Shown here piece after piece: positions 31,322 through 40,137 of a stretch of DNA of 64,000 bases (the stretch's first letter is position 1; every line of letters starts with the position of its first letter). The notes beneath the pieces were generated by a model, which worked only from the letters and a program-made list of their open reading frames with translations, ran no database searches and was not told where the DNA came from. Location of the stretch: positions 124,001 through 188,000 of the forward strand of contig NZ_SRXT01000004.1 in assembly GCF_004792685.1 (NCBI RefSeq). Reading direction: 5' to 3'. The DNA is from Sphingomonas gei (GTDB lineage Bacteria; Pseudomonadota; Alphaproteobacteria; Sphingomonadales; Sphingomonadaceae). The translations under genes were made by a program, and so were the position numbers.

Positions 31322-31501
31322 ATGGCCGTTCCCAAGAGAAAGACCTCGCCATCGCGGCGTGGCATGCGCCGGTCGCACGATTCGCTCACCGTCGCGGCAT
31401 TCCAGGAATGCTCGAATTGCGGCGAATTGAAGCGCCCGCACAATCTGTGCGTCGCGTGCGGCCATTATAACGGCCGCGAAATCACCTCCGTCGAGGGCTG
31501 A
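31322..31501 (+). CDS. rpmF: 50S ribosomal protein L32
   Basis: A 59-residue protein starting [20 protein letters not shown], the invariant L32 start. Four Cys (30, 33, 43, 46) form the zinc ribbon, so this is the zinc-binding form. AAGGTG lies just upstream of the ATG. It heads the usual alphaproteobacterial rpmF-plsX-fabH cluster; the long open frame in front of it is not coding. Confidence 0.97.
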   Translation: MAVPKRKTSPSRRGMRRSHDSLTVAAFQECSNCGELKRPHNLCVACGHYNGREITSVEG

Positions 31502-31530
31502 GCCACGCACACGTCTCAAGGCCTGCCGGT

Positions 31531-32562
31531 ATGACAACCCCAATGCGAATCGCCGTCGATGCGATGGGAGGCGATGAGGGGATCGCAGTCATGCTCGCGG
31601 GCGTTGCGCGTGCGCGTCGCCGATTCGAGGGCATGGAATTCATCCTCGTCGGCGACGAGGCGCAGATCCGTGCCGGTCTCGAAACGCACCCCAATTTGAC
31701 CGCTGCGTCGGAGATCGTCCACGCGGCGGGCGTCGTTGCGTCCGATGAAAAGCCGAGCCAGGCGATTCGCCGCGCCAAGACCACATCGATGGGAATCGCC
31801 ATCGACATGGTCAAGAAGGGCCGCGCCGGCGCTGCGGTTTCCTCGGGCAATACCGGCGCGCTGATGGCGATGGCCAAGCTGTCGCTGCGGACGATGCCCG
31901 GCATCGATCGCCCCGCGCTCGCCGCGCTGATGCCGACGCTCGGCGAAAACGACACGGTGATGCTCGATCTCGGCGCCAATACCGAAGTCGACGCACGCAA
32001 TCTCGTTCAGTTCGCGGTGATGGGCGCCGCTTATGCGCGGATCGCGCTCGACCTGGAAAGCCCCCGCGTCGCGCTGCTCAACATCGGCACCGAGGAAATG
32101 AAGGGCACCGACAATATCCGCGAGGCCGCCGCCGAGCTGCGCGGCGCGACGCATCTCCGACTAGACTTCAAGGGCTTCATCGAAGGCAACAAGCTTTCGC
32201 GCGGCGAAGTCGACGTGATCGTCTGCGACGGCTTTGCCGGCAATATCGCGCTCAAGACGATCGAGGGCACTGCGCGCTTCGTCGCCGACCTGCTCAAGCG
32301 GGCTTTCTCCAGCTCGACGCGCTCGAAGATCGGCTTCCTGATCTCGCGCCCCGCCACCGAGTTGCTGCGCACCCATCTCGATCCCAACAATCACAATGGC
32401 GCGATCTTCCTCGGGCTCAACGGCATCGTCGTGAAGAGCCATGGCAGCGCGAACGAAGTGGGCGTAGACACCGCCATCGGTTTCGCGGCGAAGATGCTGC
32501 GCGACGACCTCAATCGGCGAATCGCCGAGGATCTCGGCAATTTCGAGGCAAAGGCTGCGTGA
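31531..32562 (+). CDS. plsX: Phosphate acyltransferase PlsX
   Basis: A 343-aa PlsX that makes acyl-phosphate from acyl-ACP for phospholipid synthesis. The start [17 protein letters not shown] is the family N terminus; [14 protein letters not shown] and [20 protein letters not shown] are the characteristic core motifs. It follows rpmF by 29 bp and overlaps fabH by 4 bp, so lipid and fatty acid initiation are co-expressed. Confidence 0.96.
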   Translation: MTTPMRIAVDAMGGDEGIAVMLAGVARARRRFEGMEFILVGDEAQIRAGLETHPNLTAASEIVHAAGVVASDEKPSQAIRRAKTTSMGIAIDMVKKGRAGAAVSSGNTGALMAMAKLSLRTMPGIDRPALAALMPTLGENDTVMLDLGANTEVDARNLVQFAVMGAAYARIALDLESPRVALLNIGTEEMKGTDNIREAAAELRGATHLRLDFKGFIEGNKLSRGEVDVIVCDGFAGNIALKTIEGTARFVADLLKRAFSSSTRSKIGFLISRPATELLRTHLDPNNHNGAIFLGLNGIVVKSHGSANEVGVDTAIGFAAKMLRDDLNRRIAEDLGNFEAKAA

Positions 32563-33530
32563 CATTGCGTTCGGTGATTATCGGTACCGGCTCGTTCCTG
32601 CCGGCAAAGCGTGTCTCGAATGCGGAGTTGGCGGAGCGCGTCGACACCACCGACGAATGGATCGTCGAGCGTACCGGTATCCGCTTCCGTCATATCGCCG
32701 GAGATGACGAGACGACGAGCACGCTGGCGACCGAAGCCGCGCGCGCCGCGCTCGAATCGGCGGGAGTCGAGGCGACCAGCATCGACTTGATCGTGCTGGC
32801 GACCGCGACCCCGGACCAGACCTTTCCGGCAAGTGCCACGCGCGTCCAGACCGCTTTGGGGATCAACGACTGCGTCGCCTTCGACGTCGCGGCGGTTTGC
32901 TCGGGCTTTCTCTACGCGCTCCAGGTCGCCGATTCGATGATCCGTGCGGGAGCGCATCGCCGCGCGCTGGTGATCGGCGCGGAGACCTTCAGCCGCATCC
33001 TCGACTGGGAAGACCGCGCGACGTGCGTATTGTTCGGCGACGGCGCCGGCGCGGTCGTGCTCCAAGCGCAGGAGAGCGCCGAGCAGGGCGGTCGCGGCAT
33101 CCTGGCCACGCGCCTCCACGCTGACGGGCGCCACAACGACTTGCTCTATGTCGATGGCGGCCCCTCGACCACGGGCACCGTCGGCAAGCTCCGGATGAAG
33201 GGCCGCGAAGTGTTCCGCCATGCCGTGGTCAACCTTGCCGCAGTAATGTCGGAGACGCTCGAAGTCGCGGGCCTTTCGTCCGCGGATGTCGATTGGGTGG
33301 TACCGCATCAGGCCAATGCCCGTATTCTCGACGCCACCGCGCGCAAGCTCGGGCTTGCCCCCGGAAAGGTGGTGGTGACCGTCGACCAGCACGCCAACAC
33401 TTCGGCGGCTTCGGTACCATTGGCGCTCGACACCGCAGTCCGCGACGGTCGAATCAAGCAGGGCGATCTCATCGTCCTCGAAGCGATGGGTGGCGGATTT
33501 ACATGGGGTGCTGCGGTCGTACGTTTCTGA
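32559..33530 (+). CDS. fabH: Beta-ketoacyl-ACP synthase III
   Basis: A 323-aa FabH starting at GTG 32559 within the plsX stop. It begins fatty acid synthesis by joining acetyl-CoA to malonyl-ACP. The catalytic triad is Cys114 ([10 protein letters not shown]), His in [10 protein letters not shown] (about 250) and Asn in [10 protein letters not shown] (about 280). The C-terminal [13 protein letters not shown] is standard. A perfect inverted repeat sits shortly after the stop. Confidence 0.96.
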   Translation: MTLRSVIIGTGSFLPAKRVSNAELAERVDTTDEWIVERTGIRFRHIAGDDETTSTLATEAARAALESAGVEATSIDLIVLATATPDQTFPASATRVQTALGINDCVAFDVAAVCSGFLYALQVADSMIRAGAHRRALVIGAETFSRILDWEDRATCVLFGDGAGAVVLQAQESAEQGGRGILATRLHADGRHNDLLYVDGGPSTTGTVGKLRMKGREVFRHAVVNLAAVMSETLEVAGLSSADVDWVVPHQANARILDATARKLGLAPGKVVVTVDQHANTSAASVPLALDTAVRDGRIKQGDLIVLEAMGGGFTWGAAVVRF

Positions 33531-33540
33531 TATGTGTCAG

Positions 33541-33557
33541 AACGAGTACGACTCGTT
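33541..33557. terminator. Perfect inverted repeat after fabH
   Basis: AACGAGT-ACG-ACTCGTT is an exact 7-bp inverted repeat starting 11 bases after the fabH stop codon. It lies in the 113-bp gap before ihfA. No T-run follows, so it may be a weak terminator, a processing site or an operator for ihfA. Confidence 0.4.
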
Positions 33558-33643
33558 ACCGTAACGAAATGTTGTGGTTTGCGGCGTGAAGACAATCTGA
33601 TACCATCAAGACTGAACATGGATTAATCGGGGGACTAGCGGAC

Positions 33644-33943
33644 ATGCCGGTTGCGGGCACGCTGACCAGGGCTGATTTGGCCGAATCGCTGCATCACGAG
33701 GTCGGTCTGTCGCGCGCGGATGCGGCCCGCCTCGTCGAACAGATCCTGACGCACATGTGCGAGGCGCTTTCGAAAGGCGAAAACGTCAAGATTTCGGGCT
33801 TCGGCAGCTTCATTCTGCGCGACAAGGGAGAGCGCGTCGGGCGCAACCCCAAGACCGGCGTTGAAGTGCCGATCGCACCCCGCCGGGTGCTCACCTTCAG
33901 AGCCAGCCAGATGATGCGCGACCGCATCGTGGCAGGCAACTGA
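33644..33943 (+). CDS. ihfA: Integration host factor subunit alpha
   Basis: A 99-aa HU/IHF-family DNA-bending protein. [21 protein letters not shown] is the dimerisation part, [27 protein letters not shown] contains the body and the DNA-intercalating beta-arm start, and [17 protein letters not shown] closes the fold. RNPKTG with the arm proline pattern is typical of IHF-alpha. It is followed by a merR-type gene 8 bp downstream, as in other alphaproteobacteria. Confidence 0.95.
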   Translation: MPVAGTLTRADLAESLHHEVGLSRADAARLVEQILTHMCEALSKGENVKISGFGSFILRDKGERVGRNPKTGVEVPIAPRRVLTFRASQMMRDRIVAGN

Positions 33944-33951
33944 GAGACGCG

Positions 33952-34293
33952 ATGCCGCCCGCGGAGAAGGCGCCCGGCGCCCTCCGCACCATAGGCGAAC
34001 TTGCGCAGGAAATCGGCCGACCCCAACATATATTAAGATATTGGGAGACGCGGTTCCCGCAATTGCGCCCGCTGACTCGCGCCGGCAACCGCCGTTATTA
34101 TCGCCCTGACGACGTCGCCCTGGTGCGCCGCATCCACCATCTGCTCTCGGACGAGGGCTATACCATCCGCGGCGTGCAGAAGCTGCTCGCCGAAGAGAAG
34201 GCGAACAAATCCGCGCCGAAGAGCAGCGCGGAAGGGTTTCGTGCCGTGCGCGATGCGCTGGTAAAGGCACTCGAAGAGGATGAGGGGCGCTAG
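33952..34293 (+). CDS. MerR family transcriptional regulator
   Basis: A 113-aa MerR-type protein with an N-terminal winged HTH (TIGELAQEIGRPQHILRYWETRFPQLRPLTRAGNRRYYRPDDVALVRRIHHLL). The second half is a short charged helix (about residues 78-113) without the Cys or drug-binding domain of full MerR regulators. This is the small regulator that follows ihfA in alphaproteobacteria; its target is unknown. It starts 8 bp after ihfA and is certainly co-transcribed with it. Confidence 0.9.
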   Translation: MPPAEKAPGALRTIGELAQEIGRPQHILRYWETRFPQLRPLTRAGNRRYYRPDDVALVRRIHHLLSDEGYTIRGVQKLLAEEKANKSAPKSSAEGFRAVRDALVKALEEDEGR

Positions 34294-34306
34294 GTCCCTT
34301 TCGTCC

Positions 34307-34843
34307 TTAATTCGCGTCCGGCCCCAGGCTCGGATCTAAGTCGCGCGGACGAACGAACCGCGTGAGCGTCCCGCCACCGGCCTTTACGTCGCTCCAGCCA
34401 GCGGCATCGAAGGTCATCTCCGCCAGCGTAGCGGTCGGAAACTTGACCTCGGCCTTTTCGCGCAGCGCGCCGCCATCGGGGACCAGCAGCAACACCAGTT
34501 CCTCGAGCCCGGGATTGTGCCCGGTCAGCAGCACCCGTTCGGCGCCGGCAGGGAGATCGTGAACCACGTCGAGCAGGGTCGCGGGCGAAGCGAGGTAGAT
34601 GCGCTGGTCCCAGGCGGGGGCGAGATCGCCGCCATAGCCCCGGCCGACATGGTCGAGCGTCTCGACGACGCGCACCGCAGGCGACGCGACGACATGATCG
34701 AAGGCAAGCCCCAGCGCCTTGATGTGGCGCCCGACCATCGCCGCGGCGCGCTGGCCCTTGGGATTGAGCGGGCGATCGAAATCGCGCGCGACGGGATCGT
34801 CCCAGCCCGACTTGGCATGGCGCAGCAGCGTGAGCGTCTTCAT
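34307..34843 (-). CDS. SixA-type histidine phosphatase
   Basis: A 178-aa phosphoglycerate mutase-like phosphatase. The RHG signature appears as LTLLRHAKSGWDD (catalytic His at about residue 9) and the second His as LTGHNPGLEEL. RDFDRPLNPKGQRAA fits the SixA group, which removes phosphate from His phosphotransfer proteins. ATG 34843 is chosen to begin directly before the first strand; the frame upstream is a shadow. It is convergent with merR. Confidence 0.88.
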   Translation of the reverse strand: MKTLTLLRHAKSGWDDPVARDFDRPLNPKGQRAAAMVGRHIKALGLAFDHVVASPAVRVVETLDHVGRGYGGDLAPAWDQRIYLASPATLLDVVHDLPAGAERVLLTGHNPGLEELVLLLVPDGGALREKAEVKFPTATLAEMTFDAAGWSDVKAGGGTLTRFVRPRDLDPSLGPDAN

Positions 34844-34865
34844 CACTACATTCCCGTCAGGCCGG

Positions 34866-37568
34866 TCAGGCGTTCGCGGGCGCCTCATGCCGCAATCGGG
34901 TCTCGAGGGAAAGCCGAACCCGCGCCACTGCTTCGTCGAGTGACACGCGCGCCACCGGCGTGCCCGGCGGGAAGGCATCGAGCAGCCGCGACGGACTGGC
35001 GGCGGAGAGCAAGACGAAGCTGCCGCGATCGTCGGCACGGCGAATCAGCCGACCGAACGCCTGCGCCAGCCGCGCGCGGACGATGCGATCATCATAAGCG
35101 GTGCCGCCACCGGCGAGCCGGCGTGCGGCGTGGAGCACGCTCGGCTTGGGCCAGGGCACACCTTCCATCACCACCAGCCGCAGTGAATGGCCGGGGACGT
35201 CGACTCCGTCCCTGAGCGCATCGGTGCCGAGCAACGAGGTGCGCGGATCGTCGCGGAAGATGTCGACCAGGGTGCCGGTGTCGATCGGGTCGACATGCTG
35301 GGCGAGCAGCGGCAGCCCCTCGCGGGCGAGCCGGTCGGCGACTCGGGCATGGACCGCGCGCAGGCGGCGAATCGCCGTGAACAGTCCGAGCGTGCCGCCG
35401 TCCGCGGCGACGATCAGCCGGGCATAGGCATTGGCGAGCGCGGGCAAGTCGCCGCGCTTGACGTCGGTGACGATGAGCACTTCGGCCTGGCCGGGATAGT
35501 CGAACGGGCTGATTGCCTCGAAGCGCTGCGCCGGGCGCAGCAGATGCGACGCGCCGGTGCGCGCCTCGGCGACGTCCCAGTCGCCGCCGGCGCGCAGTGT
35601 CGCCGAGGTGATCACCGCGCCGTGCGCCGGCTCGAGCACGGTCCTGGCAAAGGGTTTCGAGGGGTCGAGCCAGTGGCGGTGGAGCCCGACATCATATTCG
35701 CGCCCCTCGACTCGATCGACCGCGAGCCAGTCGACGAACGCGGGGTCGGCGGGCCCGCCGATCCGTGCGATCAGCGCCAGCCACGCGCCGACGGTATCGG
35801 TACGCCAGCCGAGCGAGGCGATCGCGCCTTCGATCCGCGCGCGCGCCGGGCCGTCCATCCAGTCGGGCGCGTCGGCGAGCACCGCTTCGAGCCGCCGCCC
35901 CAGCGCCACCATCGGGCGAACCAGCGCGTCGAGCGCAGCCCCTGCCGGCCCGGCGGCTTCGACAAGCGCGCCGTCGGGCTCGGCGAGTTCGGTCTCCAGC
36001 CCGTAACCGGCATCGCCCGATCCGTTGACGTCGCGGGCGTAGACCAGCCCGCGCACCGCGGCGAGCAAAGCCTCGACCGGGCCGAACGGCTCGCCCTCGG
36101 CCATGCGCTGGAGCCAGCCGTCGCTCGGCAGCGCGCGCGCGGCATCGACGGCTTCGCCGATCGCCCGGCCGCCTTCCTCGTCATAGCTGGCGACGTCGGA
36201 AAGCCGTGCCGCCAGCCCGCGCCGGCGACCGCGCGATCCCGATTCGGGGCCGGTGATCCAGCGGCGGATCTCGATCGCCTCCTGCCCGGTGAGCGCCGCC
36301 GAGAACATCGCGTCGGCGGCGTCGAACAGATGATGGCCCTCGTCGAACACATAGCGCGTCGGCCGGGTCGCGGATTCGCGGCCCCGCGCCGCGTTGACCA
36401 TCACGAGCGCGTGATTGGCGATGACGATATCGGCTTCGGCCGAGGCGCGCGCGGCGCGCTCGATGAAGCATTTGCGGTAATGCGGGCAGCCGGCATAGAT
36501 GCACTCGCCGCGCCGGTCGGTCAGCGCGGTCGAGCCGTTGCGGCGGAACAAGGTAGGCAACCAGCCCGGCAAGTCGCCGCCGATCATGTCGCCATCGGCG
36601 CTGTACGCCGCCCAGCGCGCGACCAATTGCGCGAGGATCGCCGCGCGGCCGGCGAATCCGCCCTGCAGCGCGTCTTCGAGATTGAGGAGGCACAGATAGT
36701 TCTCGCGCCCCTTGCGCGTGACGATCCGCTGCTTGCGCGTCTCGGGATCGGCGAACAGCCGCTCGCCTTCCTGCGCGAGCTGGCGCTGCAGCGCCTTGGT
36801 GAAGGTCGACACCCAGACCGGGCCCTCGGCACGCTCGGCCCATAGCGACGCGGGGGCGAGATAGCCAAGCGTCTTGCCGATTCCGGTGCCTGCCTCGGCG
36901 AGCACCAGATTGGGCGAATCGCGCACTGCGCGCGGCGCGAAGGCACCCGCTGCAGCGGCGGCATAATCGCGCTGGCCCTGACGCCGCTCGGCGCCATCGC
37001 CGGTGAGACGCGCCAGCCGCTCGGCGATGTCGGCATCGGCGAGGGTGATCGTCCGCGGTGCGGGCCGTGGCGCACGCTCCTCCCATTCGGGCAATTTCGA
37101 GAACAGCCAGCGCTCGGCCTGGCCCGGCTTGGCGATCGCCGGGCTCAGCGCCGGCGCCCACGGCCAGCGCAGTTTGAACAGGGATTGCACCGAATTCCAC
37201 GCGCCTTCGCGCTCGGGCCAATCGCCCCGCGGGATCGCCAGCAGTGCCGCCGCGGCGCGGCGGAGAAACCCGGCGACCTCGGCGTCGCTCTCGGGCACCG
37301 CCAGCCCGGCGGCGCGCGCAAGTCCCTTCGGCGTCGGCACCATGAAGCTTGCCGGGCGCAGGAAGGCGAACAGTTCGAGCAGATCGAGCCCGTTGAGTTC
37401 GGGATGGCCGAGCCGCTGGCCGATCAGCGGCGCGTTGAGCAGGATCAGCGGCGTATCGGCGGCGAACCGGATCGCCTCGCCGCGGCTCACTGCCCGCGTC
37501 TCGTCCGCAGTGGCGATCCAGATGCCGCCATGGCTGGCGTGAAGCGCGGGATAGGGGAGATCGGTCAC
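34866..37568 (-). CDS. dinG: DinG-family ATP-dependent DNA helicase
   Basis: A 900-aa XPD/DinG-type superfamily 2 helicase. Walker A is AEAGTGIGKTLGYLAPA; the four FeS-cluster Cys are found around CIYAGCPHYRKC and an upstream Cys in NYLCLLNLEDA; the DEAH box is FDEGHHLFDAAD; motif VI is LAQAFGRLIRRADDRGSF. It unwinds damaged or R-loop DNA. GTG 37568 is chosen over ATG 37616 because a LexA-like site lies between them. An N-terminal extra domain of about 230 residues precedes the helicase core. Confidence 0.9.
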   Translation of the reverse strand: MTDLPYPALHASHGGIWIATADETRAVSRGEAIRFAADTPLILLNAPLIGQRLGHPELNGLDLLELFAFLRPASFMVPTPKGLARAAGLAVPESDAEVAGFLRRAAAALLAIPRGDWPEREGAWNSVQSLFKLRWPWAPALSPAIAKPGQAERWLFSKLPEWEERAPRPAPRTITLADADIAERLARLTGDGAERRQGQRDYAAAAAGAFAPRAVRDSPNLVLAEAGTGIGKTLGYLAPASLWAERAEGPVWVSTFTKALQRQLAQEGERLFADPETRKQRIVTRKGRENYLCLLNLEDALQGGFAGRAAILAQLVARWAAYSADGDMIGGDLPGWLPTLFRRNGSTALTDRRGECIYAGCPHYRKCFIERAARASAEADIVIANHALVMVNAARGRESATRPTRYVFDEGHHLFDAADAMFSAALTGQEAIEIRRWITGPESGSRGRRRGLAARLSDVASYDEEGGRAIGEAVDAARALPSDGWLQRMAEGEPFGPVEALLAAVRGLVYARDVNGSGDAGYGLETELAEPDGALVEAAGPAGAALDALVRPMVALGRRLEAVLADAPDWMDGPARARIEGAIASLGWRTDTVGAWLALIARIGGPADPAFVDWLAVDRVEGREYDVGLHRHWLDPSKPFARTVLEPAHGAVITSATLRAGGDWDVAEARTGASHLLRPAQRFEAISPFDYPGQAEVLIVTDVKRGDLPALANAYARLIVAADGGTLGLFTAIRRLRAVHARVADRLAREGLPLLAQHVDPIDTGTLVDIFRDDPRTSLLGTDALRDGVDVPGHSLRLVVMEGVPWPKPSVLHAARRLAGGGTAYDDRIVRARLAQAFGRLIRRADDRGSFVLLSAASPSRLLDAFPPGTPVARVSLDEAVARVRLSLETRLRHEAPANA

Positions 37569-37589
37569 GCAGCGGTGATAGCTGCCGCG

Positions 37590-37604
37590 GAACGAAAGCG
37601 AAAC
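37590..37604 (-). promoter_or_regulatory. Near-consensus LexA box before dinG
   Basis: On the minus strand the sequence is GTTTCGCTTTCGTTC, one base off the alphaproteobacterial LexA box GTTC-N7-GTTC. It lies about 21 bases upstream of the preferred dinG start GTG 37568. Match made by eye. Confidence 0.35.
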
Positions 37605-37649
37605 ACTTGATCGCATGGACACGATCGCGGGCTCGCACGTTGGCGCGCG

Positions 37650-38426
37650 ATGAAACTCTCGATCCGGTCGCAACTCGACTATAGCTTCGCCGAGCCCACC
37701 GACATCCTGCTGCAGATGGAGGCGGCGGCGCTTCCCGAGCAGGCGATCGACGATTCGCATCTAAACATCTCGGATTGCGCGCATTTCGCCCGCATCGCCG
37801 CGCAGGACAGTATCGGCGAACGGATCTGGGTGCGGACGCAAGGCAGGCTAACCGTCGACTATCGCGCGACGGTCACGATCAACCGGCTGCTCACCGAATG
37901 CGGCGACCTGCAGGTGGTACCGCCGCACCAGCTTCCCGGCGAGACCGTGCAATATCTGATGGCCTCGCGTTATTGCCCGTCGGACCAGTTCCAGAGCTTC
38001 GTCGAAGCCGAGTTCGGAGGAACCGAGGGCGGCGCACGCGTCGTCGCGATGCGCGACTGGATCGAGCAGCGCTTCGCCTATATCCCCGGCGTCAGCACCG
38101 CCGACACCACCGCGCTCGAAACCTTCGTCCGCCGCCAGGGCGTATGCCGTGACTTCGCGCACGTCATGATCACCCTGGTGCGCGCATCCGGCATCCCCGC
38201 GCGCATGGCCAGCGTCTATGCGCTGGGCGTCGAGCCGCAGGATTTCCACGCAGTAGCCGAAGTGTTCCTCGGCGGCGAATGGCATCTGATCGATCCAACC
38301 GGCATGGCCAAGGAAGGCGCGATGGCGAAGATCGGCATCGGGCGCGACGCCGCCGACGTGGCGTTCCTCACTGCGTATGGCACCGCAATGCTCAACAGCC
38401 AGTCGGTCGACGTGCGCGCCGCCTGA
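37650..38426 (+). CDS. Transglutaminase-like family protein
   Basis: A 258-aa transglutaminase/protease-like protein with an N-terminal beta domain and a C-terminal papain-like core. The triad is Cys in RRQGVCRDFAHVMITL (about residue 165), His in PQDFHAVAEVFLGG and Asp in WHLIDPTGM. No signal peptide, so probably cytoplasmic. Proteins of this kind often hydrolyse or cross-link amide bonds; the substrate is unknown. It is divergent from dinG. Confidence 0.88.
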   Translation: MKLSIRSQLDYSFAEPTDILLQMEAAALPEQAIDDSHLNISDCAHFARIAAQDSIGERIWVRTQGRLTVDYRATVTINRLLTECGDLQVVPPHQLPGETVQYLMASRYCPSDQFQSFVEAEFGGTEGGARVVAMRDWIEQRFAYIPGVSTADTTALETFVRRQGVCRDFAHVMITLVRASGIPARMASVYALGVEPQDFHAVAEVFLGGEWHLIDPTGMAKEGAMAKIGIGRDAADVAFLTAYGTAMLNSQSVDVRAA

Positions 38427-38469
38427 GATGCTGGCCCCGGCGCGCGCGGTTCGCTAGACGCACCGACAT

Positions 38470-40047
38470 ATGACCGACAAGCAGACCCTGCGCGCCGCCG
38501 CACTCGACTCCAAGGCCTGGCCCTATGAAGAGGCCCGCAAACTGCTCAAGCGCTATCCCGATGGCGCGCCGGCCAAGGGGCACGTACTGTTCGAGACCGG
38601 CTATGGCCCGTCGGGGCTGCCGCATATCGGCACCTTCAACGAAGTGCTGCGCACGACGATGGTGCGCCGCGCGTTCGAAGCATTGTCGGATATCCCGACC
38701 CGGTTGATCGCATTCAGCGACGACATGGACGGGCTGCGCAAGGTTCCGGAGAACGTTCCGAACAAGGAGATGCTTACTGCGCATCTCGGCAAGCCGCTGA
38801 CGCGAATCCCCGATCCGTTCGGCACGCACGAAAGCTTCGCGGCGCACAACAACGCGCTGCTGCGCGAGTTTCTCGATCGGTTCGGGTTCGACTATGAATT
38901 CGTCTCTTCGACCGATTATTATGCCGATGGCACCTTCGACGAGGCGCTCAAGGGCGTGCTACGCAACTATCAGGGCATCATGGACGTGATGCTGCCGACG
39001 CTGCGGAAGGAGCGCCAGGCGACCTATTCGCCGGTGCTGCCGGTCAGCCCCAAAAGCGGCGTGGTCCTTCAGGTGCCCATCGAAGTGCTCGACGCCGACG
39101 CCGGCATGATCGCGTTCGAGGACGAAGGCGAGCGGATCGAGCAGTCGATCCTCGGCGGCCGGGCCAAGCTCCAGTGGAAGGTCGACTGGGCGATGCGCTG
39201 GGTCGCATTGGGGGTCGACTACGAAATGGCCGGCAAGGACCTGATCGATTCGGTGATCCAGAGCTCGAAGATCGCCCGCGTGCTCGGCGGCAAGCCGCCC
39301 GAGGGCTTCAATTACGAGATGTTCCTCGACGAAAAAGGCGAGAAGATCTCCAAGTCGAAGGGCAATGGGCTGAGTCTCGACCAGTGGCTGACCTATGGCC
39401 CCGACGAGAGCCTGGCCTTCTACATCTATCGCGAGCCCAAAAAGGCGAAGGCGCTCCATCTCGGGCTGATTCCGCGCGCAGTGGACGATTACTGGCAGTT
39501 CCGCGCCAATTATGCCGCCCAGCCGATTGAGCAGAGGCTCGGCAATCCGGTCCACCATATCCACAACGGACCGCCGCCGGCCGAGACTCTGCCGGTCACC
39601 TTCGGGCTGCTGCTCAACCTGGTCGGGGTGATGGGCGAGGCGAGCAAGGAGCAGGTCTGGGGCTATCTCGCCAATTACGTTCCCGACGCGACGCCGGAGA
39701 GCTATCCGGCGCTCGACGATCTGATCGGCTATGCGCTGGCTTATGCCCGCGACTTCGTGACGCCGACGCTCAACAAGCGGGCGCCCGAGGGTGTCGAAGT
39801 GGCAGCTTTGCAGCGGCTCGATGCCGCGTTGGCGGCGTTGCCTGCCGACGCATCGGCCGAGGATATCCAGAATCTGGTCTACGAGATCGGCAAGACCGGC
39901 GGGTTCGACAATCTGCGCGACTGGTTCAAGGCGCTGTACGAAACCTTGCTCGGCTCCGAGCAGGGGCCGCGGATGGGCAGCTTCATCGCGCTCTACGGGA
40001 TCGAGAATAGCCGGAAACTGATCGCCGAGGCGTTGGCCAAGGCATAG
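38470..40047 (+). CDS. lysS: Class I lysyl-tRNA synthetase
   Basis: A 525-aa class I LysRS, the archaeal-type enzyme unrelated to the common class II LysRS. The HIGH motif is [13 protein letters not shown] (HIG at 52-54) and the KMSKS motif is KISKSKGNG (about 294). The alpha-helix cage anticodon domain is the C-terminal part. Class I LysRS is known in archaea, spirochaetes and many alphaproteobacteria, so here it is ancestral to the group rather than a local transfer. A palindromic repeat follows. Confidence 0.94.
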   Translation: MTDKQTLRAAALDSKAWPYEEARKLLKRYPDGAPAKGHVLFETGYGPSGLPHIGTFNEVLRTTMVRRAFEALSDIPTRLIAFSDDMDGLRKVPENVPNKEMLTAHLGKPLTRIPDPFGTHESFAAHNNALLREFLDRFGFDYEFVSSTDYYADGTFDEALKGVLRNYQGIMDVMLPTLRKERQATYSPVLPVSPKSGVVLQVPIEVLDADAGMIAFEDEGERIEQSILGGRAKLQWKVDWAMRWVALGVDYEMAGKDLIDSVIQSSKIARVLGGKPPEGFNYEMFLDEKGEKISKSKGNGLSLDQWLTYGPDESLAFYIYREPKKAKALHLGLIPRAVDDYWQFRANYAAQPIEQRLGNPVHHIHNGPPPAETLPVTFGLLLNLVGVMGEASKEQVWGYLANYVPDATPESYPALDDLIGYALAYARDFVTPTLNKRAPEGVEVAALQRLDAALAALPADASAEDIQNLVYEIGKTGGFDNLRDWFKALYETLLGSEQGPRMGSFIALYGIENSRKLIAEALAKA

Positions 40048-40049
40048 CC

Positions 40050-40137
40050 CACCGTTCGCACTGAGCTTGTCGAAGCGCCGTCGCTTCGCCTGGCCAACAG
40101 AGGAAGAGCAGTGCTTCGACAAGCTCAGCACGAACGG
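40050..40137. repeat. Palindromic repeat, family A copy 2
   Basis: Arm 1 (40051-40076) CCGTTCGCACTGAGCTTGTC and arm 2 (40113-40137) GCTTCGACAAGCTCAGCACG are complementary over about 25 bases with two mismatches. It fills the gap between lysS and nhaA, and arm 2 contains the probable nhaA start codon. Confidence 0.85.
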
